The position numbers and the translations under genes are program-made. The notes beneath the pieces were generated by a model. That model did no database searches and was not told where the DNA came from. It was given only the letters and a program-made list of their open reading frames with translations. From contig OY747721.1 in assembly GCA_963556495.2 (NCBI GenBank), forward strand, positions 29,384,349 to 29,448,348: a DNA stretch of 64,000 nucleotides. The letters run 5' to 3'. Shown in pieces: positions 56,570-64,000 of the stretch. The stretch is from Valencia hispanica (taxonomy: Eukaryota; Chordata; Actinopteri; Cyprinodontiformes; Valenciidae). Position 1 is the stretch's first letter. The number at the start of each line of letters is the position of its first letter.

Positions 56570-56991
56570 ATTTCTGAAGGCATTATTGTCTCGCGAGATC
56601 TGATGCGATACTTTGGCTGTCGTGGACGGGCATTGTATTAATGCAAATGGGGGGCGCGTTGATTGGTGGCAGGAAGGAGGGGGGTTGACACCACAGGTAA
56701 CGCTTCAGCATATCTAACCCATATCTACTACTCCCGCTAGCATACAATAGCCAATTTAGCAGTTAGCTGCTGTTTGTTACACACAGCAGAGCAATAAAAA
56801 CGCAGCCTTACCATTTCAATTGCAGGCAAGTCTCAGATTGTTGGAATTGCCCCTTTTTCCAAACGGAGCTTCGATGCCAACTTCGCCTGATATTGTCCCA
56901 AATTCGTAAAGGATTCCGGCGTAAAAAAATAGAAAATATATTTCCATGTTGATTCTGGCAGTCAATAACAGAGCAACTCACGTGTGCACTA
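56570..56991 (-). other. Possible DNA-transposon fragment with a zinc-finger-like frame
   Basis: The minus-strand frame 57005-56808 encodes TCSAHVSCSVIDCQNQHGN followed by basic and aromatic residues, loosely like the start of THAP-type fingers carried by some fish DNA transposons. There is no full C2CH pattern and no partner motif. It lies immediately left of the Tc1 terminus and upstream of the receptor's start. Treat as unclassified. Confidence 0.25.
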
Positions 56992-57529
56992 CAGGTCCTT
57001 CTCAAAAAATTAGCATATTGTGATAAAGTTCATTCTTTTCCATAATGTAATGATAAAAATTAAACTTTCATATATTTTAGATTCATTGCACACCAACTGA
57101 AATATTTCAGGTCTTTTATTGTTTTAAAACTGATGATTTTGGCATACAACTCATGAAAACCCAAAATTCCTATCTCAAAAAATTAGCATATCATGAAAAG
57201 GTTCTCTAAACGAGCTATTAACCTAATCATCTGAATCAACTAATTAACTCTAAACACCTGCAAAAGATTCCGGAGGCTTTAAAAACTCCCAGCCTGGTTC
57301 ATTACTCAAAACCGCAATCATGGGTAAGACTGCCGGCCTGACTGCTGCCCTGAAGGCCATCATTGACACCCTCAAGCAAGAGGGTAAGACACAGAAAGAC
57401 ATTTCTGAACGAATAGGCTGTTCCCAGAGTGGTGTATCAAGGCACCTCAGTGGGAAGTCTGTGGGAAGGAAAAAGTGTGGCAGAAAACGCTGCACAACGA
57501 GAAGAGGTGACCGGACCCTGAGGAAGATT
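56992..57529 (+). mobile_element. Tc1 element, left part with terminal IR/DR and transposase N terminus
   Basis: The end CAGGTCCTTCTCAAAAAATT follows a TA target. A second copy of the internal direct repeat (CTCAAAAAATTAGCATAT) lies at 57173-57192, giving the IR/DR layout of some Tc1 families. The transposase starts at ATG 57320 with MGKTAGLTAALKAIIDTLKQ, a paired-like DNA-binding domain with GCSQSGVSRHLSGKS and the basic linker GRKKCGRKRCTTRR. It breaks off at RTLRKI (57529), where an L2 LINE is inserted. The rest resumes at 63229. Confidence 0.92.
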
Positions 57530-57565
57530 TTATTTTCTGTTTGCTTTTCTTGTTTTCTTTCTTAA
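57320..57565 (+). pseudogene. Tc1 transposase, 5' part, interrupted
   Basis: Codons 1-70 are Tc1 transposase: an N-terminal helix-turn-helix DNA-binding region recognising the element ends. From about 57530 the frame runs into the inserted LINE and stops at 57563-57565, so no catalytic domain is attached. Clean sequence up to the junction suggests the element was young when hit. Confidence 0.85.
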
Positions 57566-57657
57566 CCTTTTCTTAGGTACTTTATTTTCCCAGCCCCTGG
57601 AGTTACTGTATATGACCAGAATCTCTTCTTGGATTACTTTTCTATGGACTTATCAAC

Positions 57658-58605
57658 ATGGCTTTTTGCTCAGCTGAGGATTTTGAAAAACTGCTCCACA
57701 GAATTGAGGGCATTGAAACGAAGCTACGTCGTCTGGAAATTAATTTTGATCTCCACGCTGATTATGGACAAAATGACACAACTTTACCTTTGAATACAAA
57801 CAGCCCTGTGTTACATCGGTCTAACCGTGCCACAGAGACTCCCTACAGGCGTCTGAGCGGCAGAACTCCGCACTACAATGAAAACTGGCCAGCTTTAAAA
57901 CGCTTGAAATCAACCCCAGCCCGTTCTCAGAGGAAGAAAAAACAAAAGAAACTCCGACACAGAGAAACCTCTGAACCCAGAACTGCCGCTTCTGCTAAAA
58001 ATAAACAAAAGAGGTTTCAGCCACAAACAAGAGATATTTCTCCACCTGGAATCCCACTGAAAAACAGATTCGCAGCCTTGAGTTCCCCGAAAGATGATGC
58101 AGCCCCCAGAACCAGTCAAAGCCACCAGGAGAAACCCAGCCGCATCAAACGGACACATAACAAAGTAAGAGCGCCCCAGGCAAAGACTGTTATCATACAA
58201 GACGGATCAATTAATGGAATTGAGGCTTTTTGTAGCAAGAATACCAAAGTTTATAGCTGCTACAAAAATACAGTGAGAGAAATATCAGAAAAAATCCCTA
58301 AAATCTTGGACCAACATCCTGCTTTGGAAAAGCTCCTCATTCACGCTGGATCAGCAGATATCGCGATGAGACAATCAGAGATTCTGAAGAGAGACTTTTC
58401 TGATCTCCTACAGAGACTTGATGGACTTAACGTAAACATCCTCATCAGCGGACCAGTCCCTGAAGGGAATGATGAAAGATTTAGCAGACTCCACATGCTC
58501 CATAAATGGTTGAAGAAACAATCAGCTGAGAAGTCGTTCACATTTATTAATAATTTCAAAGTATTTGGAAGTGCGAATCATCTGTTCAAAGAAGGAATGC
58601 GCTAA
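57658..58605 (+). CDS. L2 LINE ORF1 with esterase (SGNH-like) region
   Basis: A 315-codon frame starting with ATG. Residues 1-30 form a short coiled coil (FEKLLHRIEGIETKLRRLEI), residues 60-180 are basic and disordered, and residues 178-315 resemble the SGNH-esterase domain of CR1/L2 ORF1 proteins. Visible blocks are VIIQDGSINGIE, KIPKILDQHPALEKLLIHAG, LNVNILISGPVPEGN and LHMLHKWLKKQ. Block I reads DGS where GDS is usual, and GSAD replaces GTND, so catalysis is doubtful. The TAA at 58603 falls just before LNRSGVRLLAANIF, the normal C-terminal block, so this copy is probably truncated by a nonsense change. Confidence 0.78.
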   Translation: MAFCSAEDFEKLLHRIEGIETKLRRLEINFDLHADYGQNDTTLPLNTNSPVLHRSNRATETPYRRLSGRTPHYNENWPALKRLKSTPARSQRKKKQKKLRHRETSEPRTAASAKNKQKRFQPQTRDISPPGIPLKNRFAALSSPKDDAAPRTSQSHQEKPSRIKRTHNKVRAPQAKTVIIQDGSINGIEAFCSKNTKVYSCYKNTVREISEKIPKILDQHPALEKLLIHAGSADIAMRQSEILKRDFSDLLQRLDGLNVNILISGPVPEGNDERFSRLHMLHKWLKKQSAEKSFTFINNFKVFGSANHLFKEGMR

Positions 58606-58968
58606 TTGAACAGGTCCGGAGTAAGGCTCTTAGCAGCAAACATTTTTTCTTATCAAAATCAGAAAGCAAAACACTTGCTCCCAAAAGCTGACCTTGAGGC
58701 GCCCATGGATATCAGAGAACAAAAACAGCAAGTCTGGATGACACCACAGGACCGAACAGATGAACAACCATCAGAGATTAAGTCTTCATCTTCCTGTGAC
58801 TCAGCCACATCAAATGAGTCTCCATTTAGAAACTTTACAGACAGACTGAACGAGCAAATCATATTTGGGACACAATTAACACCTAAACTTAGACTACACC
58901 AAACGCCTGGGACTAGTGTCCATAAGCCTGGGAGCTTCCCCCCACTGATTATTACAGATATTTGATAT
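58606..58968 (+). other. L2 segment between ORF1 stop and ORF2
   Basis: It continues in the same frame as ORF1 for 119 codons (LNRSGVRLLAANIF first) up to a TGA at 58963, and the following frame is again in register. It probably holds the true ORF1 C terminus and the inter-ORF spacer. The reading start shown by frame finders is not an ATG. Confidence 0.5.
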
Positions 58969-59589
58969 TTGAGGGAACCGGGCAATAAATCCACCCCTAC
59001 CGTCTCCCAGAATTCACCTGGCACCCCTGAGGCTATATCAGTGATTATCAGCAGCAGGAAACATAAACCGTTAACCACACGCTCTCATATTAAACAAAAT
59101 CTCAAATTGATAACCTGTCAGAAGGTTCAGCTGCCCATCATCACAATACTTAAGTTAGCTTTATTAAACATTAGATCTCTATCCGGGAAGTATTTTCTTT
59201 TCAATGACTTCATCACTGAGCATAATTTACACGCCCTTTTTTTATCAGAAACTTGGCTAGATGAAAATAACGAAACAACTTCATTAATAGAATCCAGTCC
59301 TCCAAATTATAATTTCTTAAGCGAGAACAGAAAACACAAACGAGGCGGAGGTGTAGCCACCATCTTTCACAACTCAATGAACTTTAAAAAGGTAACTCTG
59401 GGCACGTTTGATTCTTTTGAATACCTAGCCACCCAGATAAACGAGCCTAACAAAGCTTTATTTCTAAGTTTATATAAACCACCAAAACTTAACTCTAACT
59501 TCTTTAATGATTTCAATGACCTTCTTTCTGTAATATGTATCGACTATGACCAACTAATCATCGTGGGGGACTTTAACATCCATACCGAC
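58969..59589 (+). pseudogene. L2 LINE ORF2, endonuclease part, interrupted by an insertion
   Basis: Apurinic/apyrimidinic-type endonuclease: ALLNIRSLSGKYFLFNDFI opens the domain, LFLSETWLDE holds the catalytic Glu region, KRGGGVATIF follows, and IIVGDFNIHTD is the conserved Asp-Asn motif. Directly after this motif a retroposon was inserted, shifting the frame. The remainder continues at 60648. Confidence 0.85.
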
Positions 59590-60632
59590 GGTATGGATGT
59601 TAAAGCGGTGGGGATTGGACTAGGGTGGAGGTGTCGCGTGGCGGCCGGCCGCGGCCCCTGCAGTGCCGGGGGCCCCTCGTCGGCCGGTCCCTTGTCGGGT
59701 CCCTGCTGGGCGGTGGGGTGCCCCTGGGCCCCGGCTCCCCCGGTCCGTTGACCGGCCCGCCCTGGCACGGCCGGTTGCCGGCGGAGCCCGTGGGCTCGTC
59801 ACTGCTGCCCCCCGGGCCCCTGCATAGTGGCCGCTGGATGTTCCCCTGGGGTTCTCCTTTTCTCCTCTCTTGGGGGATGCGGTCGGCCCCGCCCGGGTCC
59901 GCCTGGGGCTCTGGCGGTCCTTTGGACGTCTTTGCTCCGATCTCCTTCATGTCTGCATCGATTCCTGGGAGACGGATTGATGCCTGCTCACACCAACGAT
60001 CGAACACTCTTATGGAGAAACCTTATATGCACCAGCATGCTAACACACACACATTGATGTGGGGTCTCTGGTGTTTAAGGATATATTCTTGGACTGAGGT
60101 TATCATTACTAGAGCTTGATTAATCGGTACCTTGAGTTTCTCTGTGACATTGTTGTTGTATTTTTATATCTATTTTTGTGTGATGTGGTTGTGTAATTCT
60201 TAGTTCACAATGTTTGGTTGGTTTTGTCGATGTTCCTTTTTCGTGTTTTGTTTTTCCCCCTCTCTCTGCCGTCCTGTGGGTATGGAGGCAGACTTCAATG
60301 TTTTCCTGTGTTTTCTTTGTTCCCCTTCCTCTCTTATATTTTCAACTCACCCTCTCTCATGACATTTTGTTTCCTACCTCTCTTCTTCATCTTCCTTCTT
60401 TCTTCTCCTTAATTTTCCGTCTCCGTGTCCATAACATCAGTAAATAAAAACCCCAACAATTCATAATAAAGATTTTTCACACATAAATCAAGTGGAGTAC
60501 TATAGCAAAAGCTGTACTGCTCCGCTTGTGAAAGTAAATCTGTTGGGCTTCTTCTTGGTACTCAAACACCAATTCTGAGCTCCACACTGCCAAACAGGAC
60601 ACGTTTAAAAGAAAAAAACAAGAAAAAAAAAA
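59590..60632 (+). mobile_element. GC-rich poly(A) retroposon nested inside the L2 LINE
   Basis: A ~1.04-kb insertion bounded by a 15-bp target duplication AACATCCATACCGAC (59575-59589 and 60633-60647), with an A-rich tail at 60609-60634. This is the mark of LINE-mediated retroposition in plus orientation. The first 400 bp are very GC-rich (for example 59640-59900), while the last 600 bp are AT-rich. At its 5' junction lies a 17-nt inverted copy of the target (59589-59605). Frames on both strands of the GC-rich part are composition artefacts. Class unknown. Confidence 0.82.
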
Positions 60633-60647
60633 AACATCCATACCGAC

Positions 60648-63020
60648 AACCCCCAAGATAGACAAGCAAAAACGTTAGATGATACTCTCCACAACTTCGG
60701 ACTGATCCAGCATGTCAAACAACCGACACACAATAAAGGACACACTCTGGACTTATTTATCAGCAAAGGTTTAAATATGTCTGACATCTCTGTAATTAAT
60801 ATTGCGTTATCTGACCATTTCTGTGTTTTCATTCAAAGTACCATCTCTGCTAAATTATCCAGCCACAGTAAGACCACTATAAAAAAGCGTTTTCTAAGGG
60901 ACAGTTCAGTAGAAACCTTTAAACGTATTTATCCTTCCACCACATCCCCCTCATCTCCCAACTCAAACTCAGTAAATAAGTTGGTAGATAATTTCCTTGC
61001 GAAAATCTCAGACATCATGGATTCCATTGCTCCAACTAAAGTGAAAGTAGTCTCAGGTAGAAAAAAGTCTCAGTGGACAAGTAATCCACTGGTACGTAGT
61101 GAAAAAAGCGAGTGTCGACGAGCCGAGAGAAAATGGCGGAAAACTCAACTCCAGGTTCACTGTGAGATCTACAAAGAGAGACTGAATAGATATCAGCTAA
61201 CTATAAAAGATGCTAGGGAATCGTTCTTTTCTGAAATCATCAACAGAAACATTAATAAGGCACGGACTCTATTTGCAACAGTGGAAAGACTAACTAATCC
61301 TTTAGTGACAGTAGCCTCTGAACTAAACTCTACCAGGGCCTGCAATGAATTTGCCAGCTTTTTCACTGAAAAGATTCTAACAATTAGACAGTCAATCTGT
61401 AGCTCAATATCGAACCCACAACCAGTGCCATCCCCAATCAACAACAATGTAGAGAAAATGTCTGAATTCCACGAATTAAACCAGAACAGCCTTGAAAAAA
61501 TCAATATCCAATTAAGCTCCTCCTCCTGCTGTCTTGATATCCTACCCACAGCTTTTCTAAAGAAGGTTCTTCCTGTTATTGGTTCTGATCTTGTTCAAAT
61601 AGTGAACTCATCACTGCTATCAGGTGTCTTCCCTCAGGCTTTAAAAACAGCAGTTATTAAACCACTGCTAAAGAAGACAAATCTGGACAACACGTTAATG
61701 CAGAACTACAGGCCAATCTCTAATCTCCCATTCATCAGTAAGATTATTGAAAAAGCTGTGTTTCAGCAGTTAAATGGCTTCATAACAATGACAAACCGTT
61801 TTGATGCTTTTCAGTCTGGTTTCCGTGCTCACCAGAGCACCGAGACTGTCCTCGTCAAAGTATTTAATGACATCCGCATAAATACAGACTGTGGAAGAAC
61901 CACAGTGCTGGTTCTGTTGGACCTCAGTGCAGCATTTGACACTGTTGATCATGATATTTTATTGGAACGACTGGAGAGCTGGGTCGGACTCTCTGGTACA
62001 GTACTTGGCTGGTTCGAGTCTTACCTAAAGAACAGGGACTTCTATGTTTCAATAGGAAACTTTTCATCAGAACGAACAGAAATCACATGTGGGGTGCCCC
62101 AGGGCTCCATCCTGGGGCCCCTCTTATTTAATATCTACATGCTCCCACTAGGCAAGATTATAGCAACCAATAACATTAGCTACCATAACTACGCAGATGA
62201 CACTCAGCTCTACATTACAATGTCACCAGGTGACTCTGAACCCATTCAAAGCCTAAATCAATGCATTGACCAAATAAATGGATGGATGTGCCATAACTTT
62301 CTCCAGCTGAATAGAAACAAAACTGAAGTGATTATTTTTGGACCCAAGGAGGAACGATCAAGAGTCAGCACACAGCTTCAATTAATACAGCTAGAAACTA
62401 CTGATCAGGTTCGTAACCTAGGTGTAGTAATGGACTCAGACCTGAACCTCCAGGGTCACATTAAGGCAATAACAAGGTCAGCGTTCTATCACCTGAAGAA
62501 CATCTCTAGGATTAAAGGACTGATTTTGCAACACGACCTAGAAAAACTCATCCATGCGTTTATCTTTAGTCGGATTGATTACTGCAACAGCATCTTCACA
62601 GGTCTGCCTAAAAAGTCAATCAGACAGCTGCAGCTGATCCAGAACGCTGCCGCTCGCGTCCTCACTAGAACCAGGAAAGTAGAGCACATCACCGCAGTTC
62701 TAAAGTCCTTACACTGGCTCCCTGTAGCTCAGAGAATAGACTTTAAAATACTTTTACTAGTTTATAAATCATTACATGGCTTAGCACCAAAATATGTTGA
62801 AGATCTGTTGTCATGGTACCAACCACCAAGACCACTCAGGTCCTCCAACTCTAGCCTACTAAACATGCCTAGACTCAGAACTAAACATGGAGAAGCAGCT
62901 TTCACTTTTTATGCTCCCCTTATCTGGAACAGACTTCCTGACGAGTGTAGAGCTGCTGAAACTCTGAACTGCTTTAAATCGAGACTAAAAACCCATCTGT
63001 TTAGAATTGCCTTTGAGTAA
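60648..63020 (+). pseudogene. L2 LINE ORF2, reverse transcriptase part
   Basis: The frame is open from the nested insertion to TAA at 63018-63020. It begins with the endonuclease C terminus ([18 protein letters not shown]). Reverse transcriptase follows: [60 protein letters not shown] (first Asp), [20 protein letters not shown] and [20 protein letters not shown] (catalytic YADD). The L2-typical C-terminal region [20 protein letters not shown] and [19 protein letters not shown] closes it. No stop or shift is visible in this 790-codon stretch, so only the nested insertion and the ORF1 stop break the element. Confidence 0.9.
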
Positions 63021-63129
63021 ATGCTTGATGTCATATGTATGAAATGTGTTCATGCTCTATTGCTTTTTTTTTCTTTTTCTTTTTCTCTTGCTTTATTGTG
63101 TATCATGTGTAATGTGTGTTTCTTTTATG

Positions 63130-63228
63130 TGTTTCTTTTAAATCACCAAATCATGTAAAGCACCTTGAATTACCCTGCTGTTGAAAGTGTGCTATACAAA
63201 TAAAATTGCCTTGCCTTGCCTTGCCTTG
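63130..63228 (+). repeat. L2 3' terminus with (TTGCC)n tail
   Basis: After 'gtaaagcaccttgaattacc' comes 'gttgaaagtgtgctatacaa' and then tandem TTGCC units at about 63206-63228. The 3' end of the source RNA is expected here. It is the part shared with the truncated copies elsewhere in the window. Confidence 0.85.
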
Positions 63229-63959
63229 CGGAAGCAGGAGTCTGGAGTAGAAACATCCAGAGCCACCGTGCACAGGCGTGTGCAGGAAATGGGCTACAGG
63301 TGCCGCATTTCCCAGGTCAAGCCACTTTTGAACCAGAAACAGCGGCAGAAGCGCCTGACTTGGGCTACAGAAAAGCAGCCCTGGACTGTTGCTCAGTGGT
63401 CCAAAGTACTTGGATGTCATTCGGAAATCAAGGTGCAAGGGTCTGGAGGAAGACTGGGGAGAAGGAAATGCCAAAATGCCTGAAGTCCAGTGTCAAGTAC
63501 CCACAGTCAGTGATGGTCTGGGGTGCCATGTCAGCTGCTGGTGTTGGTCCACTGTGTTTTATCAAGGGCAGGGTCAATGCAGCTAGCTATCAGGAGATTT
63601 TGGAGCACTTCATGCTTCCATCTGCTGAAAAGCTTTATGGAGATGAAGATTTCATTTTTCAGCACGACCTGGCACCTGCTCACAGTGCCAAAACCACTGG
63701 TAAATGGTTTACTGACCATGGTATTACTGTGCTCAATTGGCCTGCCAACTCTCCTGACCTGAACCCCATAGAGAATCTGTGGGATATTGTGAAGAGGAAG
63801 TTGAGAGACGCAAGACCCAACACTCTGGATGAGCTTAAGGCCGCTATCGAAGCATCCTGGGCCTCCATAACCCCTCAGCAGTGCCACAGGCTGATTGCCT
63901 CCATGCCACGCCGCATTGAAGCAGTCATTTCTGCAAGAGGATTCCCGACCAAGTATTGA
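63229..63959 (+). pseudogene. Tc1 transposase, 3' part, DD34E domain with a deletion
   Basis: Readable blocks: the second DNA-binding helix region, LTWATEKQPWTVAQWSKVL, then a break near 63410, then SFGNQGARVWRKTGEKEMPK, VMVWGAMSAAGVGPLCFIKG, FIFQHDLAPAHSAKTTGKW (second catalytic Asp) and NSPDLNPIENLWDIVKRKLR (catalytic Glu, 34 residues after the Asp), ending GFPTKY. The break removes the segment that normally carries the first catalytic Asp and shifts the frame, so this copy could not transpose even without the LINE. Confidence 0.88.
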
Positions 63960-64000
63960 GTGCATAACTGAACATAAATCTCTTAGCATTCTCCACTTTT
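63229..64000 (+). mobile_element. Tc1 element, right part (transposase catalytic domain)
   Basis: The Tc1 resumes with RKQESGVETSRATVHRRVQE and continues to the stop at 63957-63959, with a short 3' flank running off the window. The terminal inverted repeat on this side lies beyond 64000. Together with 56992-57529 it forms one element split by the L2 LINE. Confidence 0.9.

Larger units (their letters stand above)
57530..63228 (+). mobile_element. Nearly full-length L2-type LINE inserted in the Tc1 element
   Basis: The LINE occupies 5.7 kb, of which about 1.06 kb is a later insertion. It carries an ORF1 with an esterase-like region, then an endonuclease and a reverse transcriptase, and ends in 'aaataaaattgccttgcctt' with (TTGCC)n repeats. 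Truncated 3' copies at 32200 and 37960 share this end, so the family was active in this genome. The ends abut Tc1 sequence on both sides, with a small amount of Tc1 coding sequence missing between them. Confidence 0.9.

Noticed and set aside
58659..59078. Minus-strand frame over the L2 ORF1/ORF2 junction
   Set aside because: Shadow of the LINE coding strand.
59544..60119. Long frames on both strands of the GC-rich block
   Set aside because: Pro/Gly/Arg-rich low-complexity translations in several frames at once are explained by base composition inside a retroposon.
1..64000. CRISPR arrays, bacterial operons or prophage genes
   Set aside because: Intron-split vertebrate genes and fish transposons rule out a prokaryotic origin. 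No spaced short repeats were seen.

Overview
The window is vertebrate genomic DNA, and the gene families plus the transposon load point to a ray-finned (teleost) fish. It has intron-split genes with GT/AG junctions and long AT-rich intergenic stretches. The transposons are typical of fish: Tc1, hAT and Harbinger MITEs, L2, Rex1-like and RTE-like LINEs, and a tRNA-derived SINE. Exon models below were built by hand from reading frames, splice sites and phase continuity. The two recognised genes were named from remembered vertebrate orthologues, not from a search.

Layout. (1) 1-7610, minus strand: the 5' third of HEATR1 (UTP10 homologue, U3 snoRNP ribosome biogenesis), with one noncoding and twelve coding exons. 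It runs off the left edge. A Harbinger-type element lies in one intron. (2) 7.6-11.1 kb: divergent interval between HEATR1 and SUN1, holding a hAT MITE. (3) 11.2-24.9 kb, plus strand: SUN1, an inner nuclear membrane LINC-complex protein. Seventeen core coding exons have continuous phase and end in a complete SUN domain. Two degraded Tc1 elements and two possible extra cassette exons lie in its introns. (4) 24.9-42 kb: gene-poor. It holds an 891-bp copy of the SUN1 stop codon and 3'UTR, flanked by a ~52-bp direct repeat, plus a SINE, 5'-truncated L2 tails and a possible solo LTR. (5) 42.16-56.01 kb, minus strand: a thirteen-exon predicted membrane receptor. It has a signal peptide, a von Willebrand A domain, four SRCR domains, one Ig-like domain, a transmembrane helix and a short acidic tail. 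The exons join in phase into an 806-residue frame. Its introns hold nested RTE-like and Rex1-like LINE fragments and an unclassified repeat. (6) 56.99-64 kb: a Tc1 element split by a nearly full-length L2 LINE, which is itself split by a GC-rich poly(A) retroposon.

HEATR1 and SUN1 are housekeeping genes transcribed divergently. The receptor looks like an immune-type surface protein and is the best candidate here for something little described, because I do not know a characterised protein with this domain order. The nested insertions at the right end and the duplicated SUN1 3' end are the most instructive structural features.
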